DNA from: Clostridia bacterium DTU080
Lineage (GTDB): Bacteria; Bacillota; Limnochordia; DTU080
Assembly: GCA_001513395.1 (NCBI GenBank)
Contig: LFTP01000082.1
Coordinates: 1-24,547 of the forward strand
Direction of reading: 5' to 3'
Length of the DNA: 24,547 nucleotides
The notes under the pieces are model-generated. The model had not been told where the DNA came from and did not search any database. It saw only the letters and a list, made by a program, of their open reading frames with translations. A program made the position numbers and the translations under genes. Shown one piece after another: positions 15,312 to 22,414 of this stretch. Position 1 is the first letter of the stretch. Each line of letters starts with the position of its first letter.

Positions 15312-17014
15312 GGGCGATTCCCGCCTCTCTCACCGGTTTGGAACAGCTGCATGAGTTGTGTGAGTATGGCTTTTGTCTCGGCCGTGGTCTCTCCCAGCAA
15401 TCCGGCGATCTCTTGAGCGACTCGCATCTGCTTTTCGATCACCTGCTGGGCGCGCTCCAGTGAGGCTTCTTTGAGACTGGCAAACTCTTGTTGCCTTCTG
15501 ACTTCATCCGTGATATCCGTGAGCATCATGATCACCAGATCGTTTTTGCGATCATAGACCAGATCTTCACGGATCACTCGGTCTTGCTTTTCCAGACAGA
15601 CGATAGTCGAAGAAGAGGCTTGCTCAGCAAAGGCCTTCTCGACGCGACTGGGATCGCCCAGTCGCCACAGAGGACGTCCGACATGCTCATTGGCCTGTCT
15701 GCCCAAAATACGCTCCGCCGCAGGATTGAGCGCCAAAACGTGAAGATCACGATTGACGACGATCACGCCGGTCGGCGTAGCCGCAATGGTCAGATCGGCA
15801 ATCGATTCGGCCTTGCGACGCATGTAGGGAAGGCACATCTCCTGCTCGGCCATCCCCTGATAAACCGCCACCGCCTTGGCTCGGCACGAATCGTATCCAC
15901 AGGCGCCGCAATTCAGCTCATCTTCGGGCTCGCGCTTGCCGATCGCGGCCAAAATGGCCCGTATCTCTTCTTCCGAGGGTTGAGGCAAATGCGGTCTTTG
16001 ATCCTCATAGACGCGCCTCAAATCGACATCGCCGTATTTGACCGCCCCGAGATGACGCCTTGACATAGCCGTCTTGGCGTAGGCGCTGACTCTTTGAACG
16101 CGACGAAAAACCGGAAGTTCCGAATCCATCCCGGGTCCGCCTACGCAACCAGCGTCACAGGCCATCAACTCAACCACTCTGGCGGGCATGCCGTGACGAG
16201 GAATATCCGCCAGAAGCTCCATGCACTTGTCGATACCGGTGATCACGAGAATGTCTTCCTCAGGAGGCTCGTCCGTCAACAAAGGCACCATACCACCGGG
16301 CAACGGGAAACGCCGTTGTGCAGCCGCTTCTTTCTCGTCAACCGGGGCTATGAAAGCATCAAACGACTCAGGCTCCAACTCTTCCCAGTGAGGCAAATGA
16401 CGTTGCAGAAGCCCCTTGAGCTCTTGGAACGTGAGCACCGCATCGACGCTTCCGGCGATGCCTTTTTCCTTCATCTCTTTTTTCTTGGCGATGCAAGGAC
16501 CCACGAAGACTACTTTAACGTCCGCGCCCAAAACCTTCCTTGCCGTCCGAGCGTGAGCTATCATGGGTGATACCGCATCGGACAAATAAGGTAACACACC
16601 CGGATAATAATGGGTGATCAGATTGACCACGGAAGGACAGCAACTCGAAATGACGGCGCCCGCTCGTTGAGCTTGTTCCCAGTGGCGCCGACTCACCCAG
16701 TGAGTCACCTCCGAGGTTTCCGCCACCGCGCACGCCCCTAAACGACGTAAAGCCGCGGCTACCACCTCGGGTTGGCAATCAATCGCCGCTGCCAGGCTGG
16801 GAGCCAGACTGAAGGCCACTCGTTCCTGCTCCAAGCAGGCCTCCACGAATTCGCCATGCTGTTCCACACGCTTGGCTCCCTGCGGACAGGCCGCCACACA
16901 AGCTCCGTCTAGAATGCAGAGGTCTTCGACTACTTCCGCGTGACCTACGTTGACACGAATCGCTTTGACCGGACAGGCTCGTACACATGCGTAACAGTCA
17001 TGGCAATTGGCCAC
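15308..17014 (-). CDS. PAS-containing sensory [FeFe]-hydrogenase (HydS-like, group C type)
   Basis: Domains in this 568-residue protein are two ferredoxin motifs (C4, C7, C10, C14; C33, D36, C39, C43), an H-cluster domain and a CGACGYDSC [4Fe-4S] motif (C369, C372, C377, C394). These are followed by a PAS domain (about 401-505) and a short coiled-coil tail (505-560). H-cluster loops are SSCCPS (L1, 123-128), GPCIAKKK (L2, 172-179) and MACDAGCVGG (L3, 284-293). The layout is that of putative H2-sensing group C hydrogenases. No kinase domain is attached, so the output probably passes to the overlapping phosphatase gene. D36 replaces the second cysteine of the second cluster. The coordinates use GTG 17014; an in-frame CTG at 17035 may be the true start. 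Confidence 0.9.
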   Translation of the reverse strand: MANCHDCYACVRACPVKAIRVNVGHAEVVEDLCILDGACVAACPQGAKRVEQHGEFVEACLEQERVAFSLAPSLAAAIDCQPEVVAAALRRLGACAVAETSEVTHWVSRRHWEQAQRAGAVISSCCPSVVNLITHYYPGVLPYLSDAVSPMIAHARTARKVLGADVKVVFVGPCIAKKKEMKEKGIAGSVDAVLTFQELKGLLQRHLPHWEELEPESFDAFIAPVDEKEAAAQRRFPLPGGMVPLLTDEPPEEDILVITGIDKCMELLADIPRHGMPARVVELMACDAGCVGGPGMDSELPVFRRVQRVSAYAKTAMSRRHLGAVKYGDVDLRRVYEDQRPHLPQPSEEEIRAILAAIGKREPEDELNCGACGYDSCRAKAVAVYQGMAEQEMCLPYMRRKAESIADLTIAATPTGVIVVNRDLHVLALNPAAERILGRQANEHVGRPLWRLGDPSRVEKAFAEQASSSTIVCLEKQDRVIREDLVYDRKNDLVIMMLTDITDEVRRQQEFASLKEASLERAQQVIEKQMRVAQEIAGLLGETTAETKAILTQLMQLFQTGERGGNRP

Positions 17015-17038
17015 ATCAGTCCATAGAACCGGCAGCGT

Positions 17039-17290
17039 CTACACCCCCAGACGCGGCTTTACACACTCAGCGAAGAACCTATCGACATCGTCCGGCAGCA
17101 CGTCGGGATACACAGCCTCACCGACTCTCACGGTGACCCCTTTACCACAAGAACCGAGGCAGAAACTGCCACTCAGATCGACCAGATCTTCCGCCTCATG
17201 TTCGGCCACCAACTCCTCCAAGCGCTGAATCACGTCATACGAGCCCTTGAGATGACATGAGCTGCCGACGCAGACTATGATCTCGACCAT
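17039..17290 (-). CDS. Thioredoxin-like [2Fe-2S] ferredoxin (NuoE C-terminal domain type)
   Basis: This 83-residue stand-alone protein equals the [2Fe-2S] half of NuoE. CVGSSC supplies C7 and C12 and FCLGSCGKG supplies the second pair (C44, C48), on a predicted thioredoxin-like fold with EIIVCVGSSCHLKGS at the start. It has no helical NuoE N-terminus and so is not a HydC duplicate. It probably shuttles electrons to or from the sensory hydrogenase coded immediately downstream. It is the first gene of the operon. The ATG at 17290 follows GAGAGGG by four bases. Its TAG stop lies only a few bases before the possible CTG start of the next gene. Confidence 0.88.
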   Translation of the reverse strand: MVEIIVCVGSSCHLKGSYDVIQRLEELVAEHEAEDLVDLSGSFCLGSCGKGVTVRVGEAVYPDVLPDDVDRFFAECVKPRLGV

Positions 17291-17422
17291 GCCGTCCCTC
17301 TCACCACACCTTCAAAGCTGTCAGAGTTAAGCACATAACAGCATCAACGAACAAATAAAAACGCGCACGGATCATAACTCGCCTCTTACCTGGTGTTCCG
17401 ACAGTGGCGAGCGGAACGAAGT

Positions 17423-17440
17423 TCGTGATATTTTTCACTA
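17423..17440. promoter_or_regulatory. Rex-type operator upstream of the hydrogenase operon
   Basis: Plus-strand TCGTGATATTTTTCACTA matches the Rex operator consensus TTGTGAAnnnnTTCACAA at 11 of 14 defined positions, including both GTGA/TCAC cores in the right spacing. It starts a few bases after the predicted -10 of the operon promoter, covering the expected transcription start, an ideal place for repression. The operon itself encodes Rex. Confidence 0.72.
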
Positions 17441-17442
17441 TC

Positions 17443-17471
17443 ACCATACCACAGCCGAGGGCATACGGCAA
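17443..17471 (-). promoter_or_regulatory. Predicted sigma-A promoter of the hydrogenase operon
   Basis: On the minus strand: TTGCCG (17471-17466), a 17-base spacer, then TATGGT (17448-17443), preceded by TGG, which gives an extended -10. The start would fall near 17436, inside the Rex-type operator, leaving a leader of about 145 nucleotides. A weaker second candidate, GGAACA / 17 bases / TATGAT, lies at 17399-17371. Confidence 0.5.
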
Positions 17472-17537
17472 TAGAACTGACCGATCTGAATACAAGACGC
17501 AATGTTGTGGCGATTTACCAATTCTTCCGCAAGGCAT

Positions 17538-17579
17538 AAAAACACGGCAGCATGGAGTGACGACGCCCCGATGCTGCCG
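17538..17579 (-). terminator. Intrinsic terminator after the Asp-box protein gene
   Basis: CGGCAGCAT (17545-17553) pairs with ATGCTGCCG (17571-17579) around a 17-base loop. On the minus strand the stem is followed by TGTTTTT (17544-17538). It lies 28 bp past the stop of the sialidase-like gene and insulates it from the hydrogenase operon promoter. Confidence 0.8.
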
Positions 17580-17606
17580 CGACCAGGTCAAAGAACTCGC
17601 CCGCTT

Positions 17607-19223
17607 CTAGGACTTGGTCTGTTGCCCCTCAAGCCCGTAGACGGCCACCGCCGCCCGACGGGCACTGATTCCACCGAAACACGGCTGGAAAGCCGCTTTT
17701 GCCGGCAGCTCAACAACGGCCTCGATCACGCCGTCTATGGCGAACGCTACGCGACCATCCTCATAGACAACGGAGAGTCTGTGATCGTTCCCGTCGTTAT
17801 ACAGGCCGCCTAAGGCATTCTGCCGCAGTAACACTTCTTCATCAGGACCGTCCGAGAACGAAATCTGAACGTGATTCGTATCCTTCAGACCCCCACCCAT
17901 CCAGTAACCACAGCGCAAGCGGCCCCCTTGCCTGTCTTGCAAGAGCAGTTCAAAACCGCTCGGTTGCGGGCCGAATTCCCCGACAAAGCGGTATTCAGCG
18001 GTCAATGCCATCCGGCCGCGCCCTTCAGAGGGCAACTCGAACAAAGCCACGGCTTCTTCGCTCGCATGTTGCGACCTCAAAGCAGCGACCGTCGGCCGCT
18101 CAAGATCGGCCAGTTTGGTCCGCGCAAACCAGATCGTTCCTCCCTGCGGCGCCGGCATAGTCTCATAAAGCACGGTGCCCACGGTCTCACTGTCGATCTG
18201 CACGGCCGCCGGATATGAGCGGTCGCCGTCCAAGGTGGCATCAAATACATCTATACTAGAGGCCACCTGCCAATCCCTGCCGTGATCTTCCGACACCGCC
18301 TGTCTTTCATTACGCCGCTCACGAAATGAAAAGGTGACCAGCAACCGGCCGTCATCCAAAGCGATGAGATCCGCCGGAGTGGACTGCGACGGGATGTTTG
18401 TCGGTCGGGGCGACTGCCAGGTTCGTCCGCCGTCGAATGACTCGATCTGAAACAGGAACGGATCGGTATTGGAGCGGATCAGACCTACCAATCGACCGTC
18501 GGCCGCCTGGGCCAACGCCCATTCATCGCTCACGTTTCTTTGACCGACCGGAGTGACGGCAAAGACTTCAGCGCTGCCGTCTTGCGGATCGTAGATCCCC
18601 AGATAGGCGGCCTTGATCTCGCTCAGGCAATCATACATCGGTATGAGCCACTCCGTTTTGCCGTCGGAGCGCCGCACCTCCAGGGGTCGGCTGCGGGTAC
18701 GCAGGAAGCGGTTGTCGCCGATACGCACTGGCGCGGTCCATGTCCGCCCTTCATCATCGCTGACCGACAAAAAGACACCGAAGTCCTGACCTTGCAGATA
18801 CTTGTTCCAGACATGAACGACTCGACCGTCAGCCGCGCACATCAAAGCCGAGTTGCGATCATCAAGATGCGGATCGTCGTAGATCAACCACGGTTTTGAC
18901 CACGTCTGTCCTCCGTCAAGGCTTTCAGCCATCATGACCCGCCCGTCGGTCAACTGCTGACCTCCGGCATGTGTCAGTCCGTCACGATAGACCACCAAGA
19001 GTCGGCCTTTCTCGGTCTTACAGATTCCCGGGAAAGCCACATGCCTTGAGCTGACGACTACCGGAACTCTGTCGTCGTTCGGCTTCGAACGGTGGGTTGG
19101 CCGCCACTGCCAACCCACCACATGGACAAATCTGTCCGGCCAGCAAAGGGCCGAATCCGCGCCCGAGGCCTCTTCGGCTTGTTTGATCAGATGCGTTGCG
19201 GCGCGAGCACCTGAATGCGCCAT
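17607..19223 (-). CDS. Asp-box (BNR) repeat sialidase-like protein
   Basis: This 538-residue protein is built as a sialidase-type beta-propeller (about 50-380) with Asp-box motifs SLDGGQTW (101-108), SDDEGRTW (155-162), SFDGGRTW (262-269) and the degenerate SEDHGRDW (311-318). A C-terminal domain of about 140 residues looks like a concanavalin/LamG-like beta-sandwich (MALTAEYRFVGEFG, then GRVAFAIDGVIEAVVELP). Such proteins are exo-sialidases or related glycoside hydrolases, but the catalytic Arg triad and nucleophile could not be confirmed by eye, so substrate and activity stay open. There is no signal peptide, which argues for an intracellular or unconventional role. It lies 15 bp downstream of a sugar-binding protein gene, with ribosome site AAAGGAAG. 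Confidence 0.82.
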   Translation of the reverse strand: MAHSGARAATHLIKQAEEASGADSALCWPDRFVHVVGWQWRPTHRSKPNDDRVPVVVSSRHVAFPGICKTEKGRLLVVYRDGLTHAGGQQLTDGRVMMAESLDGGQTWSKPWLIYDDPHLDDRNSALMCAADGRVVHVWNKYLQGQDFGVFLSVSDDEGRTWTAPVRIGDNRFLRTRSRPLEVRRSDGKTEWLIPMYDCLSEIKAAYLGIYDPQDGSAEVFAVTPVGQRNVSDEWALAQAADGRLVGLIRSNTDPFLFQIESFDGGRTWQSPRPTNIPSQSTPADLIALDDGRLLVTFSFRERRNERQAVSEDHGRDWQVASSIDVFDATLDGDRSYPAAVQIDSETVGTVLYETMPAPQGGTIWFARTKLADLERPTVAALRSQHASEEAVALFELPSEGRGRMALTAEYRFVGEFGPQPSGFELLLQDRQGGRLRCGYWMGGGLKDTNHVQISFSDGPDEEVLLRQNALGGLYNDGNDHRLSVVYEDGRVAFAIDGVIEAVVELPAKAAFQPCFGGISARRAAVAVYGLEGQQTKS

Positions 19224-19238
19224 CTTAGGATCTTCCTT

Positions 19239-20480
19239 TCAGGGAATCGCCAAGGCCGCCTTCAGCTCTCTTTCGGCATCGGCGATCGCTTGATTGACCG
19301 TGACTGACTGATTCACCGCCTTGGAGACCATGGAACCGAGAATGTTGAACACTCTATCCGTGGGGACGGTGGGCAGCCTATCGCCGTAGGAGAGCTCCTC
19401 GGCAAACAGACGCCGCAACGGCTCATTCCGCAGGATGGCCTGGTAGATCCCATGGCTCATGGAAGAGCGACGCACGGGGAGATAACCAGAGACAGCCGAC
19501 CATTTGGCGTTAGCCTCCGTGTTGGTGATCCAATCGACAAACCGCCAGGCTGCCGCTTCCCGATGCGGTTCGGTCTTGACGATCACCACCGACTCACCGC
19601 CTGCGGATGAGTACCGCGCCCTTCTTTGCGGCTGGGCCACCGCACCCAGGTTTGTGGTGCCGAGAGTCGCATACTGCGGAAGTCGGTAACTGCCCTGGAC
19701 TTCAAAAGCCAAAAGACCGTTGGCGAATCCGGTCTGCCATCCGCCCGTGGGCATGGGCGCAATCTGATAGGTATGTAGAATATCCACCATAAACTGCAGA
19801 GCCTCAATCGCCTCGGCCGTGTTTATGGTCACCTGCTTACCGTCCGGAGAAAGCACCCGCCCGCCTGCCGCGCCGAGAAAATCGATGAAATGCCGCCAGT
19901 CATTAATCGTACTGAAAGCGTAGCGATCCGGAGGGCTGGCAATCTTTTTGCACTCGCGGATGAAATCGTCCCAGGTCCAATTATGAGGGGGATCAGGGAT
20001 GCCGTATCTGTTCAAAATATCCCTGTTATAAAACATCAGCATGTTGTTCGTGTCAAAAGGCAGACAATAAACGGCACCCTCATACTTACTGGTTTCCCAC
20101 AATGGGGGGAAGAAATCACGGCTGTAGGCTTCCAGCTTGCCTTCTCGTTTCATCACCTCTTGGAGATTGACGATCACACCCTGTTGAGCATAAGCCCCGA
20201 CTGACATCCAGTCCATCCACACGACATCCGGAGGAACGCCCGCGGCAACGGTCACCGGTAATTTCTGCTTCCACCCGGTCTCAAGTACGGTCTCAACCTG
20301 TATGTCCTCGTTTTCTCGGTTGAACTCCTCGACGAGATTCTTTACGTTTTCGAAATTTGGACCGGCTACGTAGAACCAAAATGTTAAATGGACGGGAGAA
20401 GCACTCGTGTATCCTACCATCACCAACAGCGCAACGAACACTACCGCCAACACCGTCAAAGCTCCACTAGCCTTTCGCAT
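19239..20480 (-). CDS. ABC transporter extracellular solute-binding protein (family 1, sugar type)
   Basis: This 413-residue binding protein has a Sec signal peptide (KAS, then a hydrophobic 7-24, possible cleavage after TSA near 27) but no lipobox cysteine. The mature part shows family-1 features: LTFWFYVAGPNFENVKNLV at the start, FNRENEDIQVE, PPDVVWMDWMSVG, LPFDTNNMLMFYNRDIL, and WTWDDFIRECKKI. These capture oligosaccharides, glycerol-phosphate-like or related ligands; the ligand cannot be read from sequence. No permease or ATPase gene accompanies it here, so it must borrow a transporter. It forms a two-gene unit with the sialidase-like gene. The ATG at 20480 has an AAGGTGG ribosome site; a possible -10 (TATACT, 20577-20572) lies upstream. 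Confidence 0.9.
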   Translation of the reverse strand: MRKASGALTVLAVVFVALLVMVGYTSASPVHLTFWFYVAGPNFENVKNLVEEFNRENEDIQVETVLETGWKQKLPVTVAAGVPPDVVWMDWMSVGAYAQQGVIVNLQEVMKREGKLEAYSRDFFPPLWETSKYEGAVYCLPFDTNNMLMFYNRDILNRYGIPDPPHNWTWDDFIRECKKIASPPDRYAFSTINDWRHFIDFLGAAGGRVLSPDGKQVTINTAEAIEALQFMVDILHTYQIAPMPTGGWQTGFANGLLAFEVQGSYRLPQYATLGTTNLGAVAQPQRRARYSSAGGESVVIVKTEPHREAAAWRFVDWITNTEANAKWSAVSGYLPVRRSSMSHGIYQAILRNEPLRRLFAEELSYGDRLPTVPTDRVFNILGSMVSKAVNQSVTVNQAIADAERELKAALAIP

Positions 20481-20633
20481 CGCGATTCCACCTTCTTTGT
20501 CTATAGTGGATGCATGGCTCTTGCGCTCTTGTCGGTGAGCTCCGACTCATTTTTAGTTCACTGTCGGCAGTAGTATACCTTCACACAAAATTGCAACGCC
20601 CGCCCACTTAAGCGTCATAAAAAACACATTGTC

Positions 20634-21428
20634 TTAAGACTCGGGTGGATCGAATGTAAAGCCTAATTGGCTGTAGGTTTCGACCACCTGCCGAAAACCT
20701 CGGTACAAGAGTCCGAAATCCCCCGGAGCGGTGAGGAACTTAACGCCCATGTCCATGAGCATCTTGGTATACTCCACATCCAGCCCGGGCGTGCCGCAGT
20801 AGATACCGTTTTTCTCACAGGCGACCACGGTCCGCTCTATGGCTTTGATGATCTTCGGATGCTTCAACTCGCCAGGAATACCGTAGCTTTGAGACAGATC
20901 CGCCGGTCCGATAAAAATGACATCGATACCCCTGACCGCGGCTATCTCTTCTACGCAGTCCACGGCCTCCGCATCTTCGACTTGCACTACGATAAAGGTG
21001 TGATCGTTGGCAAATCGGGTGTACTCCGCTATGGGCACAAAGCCCATATCCGCATCGGGGTTCGCTCCGTCGATACCGCGCTGGCCCAAGGGGTAAAAAC
21101 GAGTGTCATAGACAATTCTTTCCACCTCTTCGGGAGTACGCAGCCGCGGAATCATTAAGCCTTTGGCTCCCATCTCCAAAGGCCGAATCAGATCGTCATG
21201 ATTACCTCTCACCACTCGGACCATGACATCCATGCCCGTCAGTCGACCGGCGCGCACGATGTGTTCCAACAGACTCATATCCGTGGCCACGTGTTCCGTA
21301 CAGACCCACAGGCAATCGAAGCCGAACCGTCCGATCATCTCGGCAAGACTGGCGTTGGGAAAGTGGATAGCCGTACACAACACGGGCTCCTGACGACGCA
21401 TCTTCTCCCGGACCCGGCTTCTTTGCAT
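20634..21428 (-). CDS. HpcH/HpaI family aldolase (2-oxo-acid aldolase)
   Basis: This 264-residue TIM-barrel aldolase belongs to the HpcH/HpaI class II pyruvate-aldolase family, which cleaves 2-keto-3-deoxy or 4-hydroxy-2-oxo acids to pyruvate and an aldehyde using a divalent metal. Visible sites: CTEHVATD (43-50, with general-base H46), VMVRVV with R71, YPLGQRGIDG (112-121), QVEDAEAV with metal ligand E151, and FIGPADLSQSYGIPG (172-186) with metal ligand D177. In the usual family the segment after GQRG is rich in Arg/Ala/Ser; here it is ANPDADMGF, so substrate choice may differ. It sits 12 bp after hisG on the same strand. ATG at 21428. Confidence 0.9.
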   Translation of the reverse strand: MQRSRVREKMRRQEPVLCTAIHFPNASLAEMIGRFGFDCLWVCTEHVATDMSLLEHIVRAGRLTGMDVMVRVVRGNHDDLIRPLEMGAKGLMIPRLRTPEEVERIVYDTRFYPLGQRGIDGANPDADMGFVPIAEYTRFANDHTFIVVQVEDAEAVDCVEEIAAVRGIDVIFIGPADLSQSYGIPGELKHPKIIKAIERTVVACEKNGIYCGTPGLDVEYTKMLMDMGVKFLTAPGDFGLLYRGFRQVVETYSQLGFTFDPPES

Positions 21429-21440
21429 ATCAATCCTCCG

Positions 21441-22334
21441 TTAACGAATGACCTTGGAGATGGGAATCTCGATGATATCCTCGGCTCCGGCCGCTTTCAG
21501 ATTCGGTATCAAAGTGTTGATACCGTCTTTTTCGACCACCGATTCCACTGCGTAGTAGAGCTGATTGCCGTTGCCGCCGGAAAGCTGGGATATTGTGGGC
21601 CGTTTCATTGACGGCAAGATGGCCAACACCGCATCGAGCGCCTCTTGTGAAACGTTCATTTTCATCAAGACCTTGTCTCTCGCCTCCAGCACACCCCGAA
21701 GCAGAGTGACGATATCATTGATATGTCCCCGTTTCTCGGGATCTTGCCAGCTCTTCTTGTTAGCCATCAAGACCGTGCTTGACTCCATCACCGTATCGAT
21801 GATCTTCAAGTTATTGGCCCGCAAACTAGAGCCGCTCTCGGTCAATTCCACGGCCACATCGGCGATCTCGGGCACCTTGGCCTCGGTGGTCCCGAATGAG
21901 AAGTCGATTTTGACCGGAATGCCGAGCTTCTCGAAATACTTGGCGGCAATGGACACATACTCCGTGGTCACCTTGCTGCCGGGTTTGATGTCCGTCGGTT
22001 TTTGAATGTCAGAGTTTTCCGAAACCGCCACGACCAGTCTGACTGGACGATGGCTCTGCTTGCTGTAATTGAGATTCATGATGATCTCAACATCATTTTC
22101 ACAGCCCCGCTCGAGCACCCAATCATACCCGCCGATGCCGAGATCAAAAAGACCCTCAGCGACATACAGCGGTATCTCCTGAGGTCTCATCCATCTGACG
22201 CGGGAAATCCTGGGATCGTCAATCGTCGCTTCATAACAGCGGGCGTCCGGAGTTGAAATACTCAAATCGGCTGCTTCGAACATCTCGATAGTACCTTTTT
22301 GCAGACTTCCAGAAGGCAATGCTAACTTAAGCAA
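21441..22334 (-). CDS. hisG: ATP phosphoribosyltransferase, long form (HisG)
   Basis: This 297-residue protein is a long-form HisG, the first enzyme of histidine biosynthesis, joining ATP and PRPP to give phosphoribosyl-ATP. It shows KLALPSGSLQKGT at the start, LFDLGIGGYDW, the PRPP-binding loop ADVAVELTESGSSLRAN (158-174), and a C-terminal regulatory ACT-like domain (about 210-297), so it would not need HisZ. The chosen start is TTG at 22334: GGGGAGGAG lies 5 bases upstream and the family begins at this LKLALP. A TTG at 22352 would place the ribosome site inside the coding sequence. It is oddly isolated from other his genes and paired with an aldolase. Confidence 0.9.
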   Translation of the reverse strand: MLKLALPSGSLQKGTIEMFEAADLSISTPDARCYEATIDDPRISRVRWMRPQEIPLYVAEGLFDLGIGGYDWVLERGCENDVEIIMNLNYSKQSHRPVRLVVAVSENSDIQKPTDIKPGSKVTTEYVSIAAKYFEKLGIPVKIDFSFGTTEAKVPEIADVAVELTESGSSLRANNLKIIDTVMESSTVLMANKKSWQDPEKRGHINDIVTLLRGVLEARDKVLMKMNVSQEALDAVLAILPSMKRPTISQLSGGNGNQLYYAVESVVEKDGINTLIPNLKAAGAEDIIEIPISKVIR

Positions 22335-22385
22335 GATCGCTCCTCCCCACAAATCCGGTCTGCCGGAGTAGACCTGAACGCCTCT

Positions 22386-22414
22386 AGTGTAGTCATTTGC
22401 CCACCACAGGGCAA
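22386..22414 (-). promoter_or_regulatory. Predicted hisG promoter with an overlapping inverted repeat
   Basis: On the minus strand: TTGCCC (22414-22409), a 17-base spacer, TACACT (22391-22386). A perfect inverted repeat TTGCCC-ACCACA-GGGCAA (22397-22414) covers the -35 and most of the spacer and could be an operator. A second small inverted repeat, AGTTG-TG-CAACT, lies just upstream at 22416-22427. Confidence 0.4.

Noticed and set aside
20624..20650. Palindrome GTCTTAAGAC at the aldolase stop followed by a T-run on the minus strand as a terminator
   Set aside because: With a realistic loop only three base pairs remain, too weak for an intrinsic terminator.
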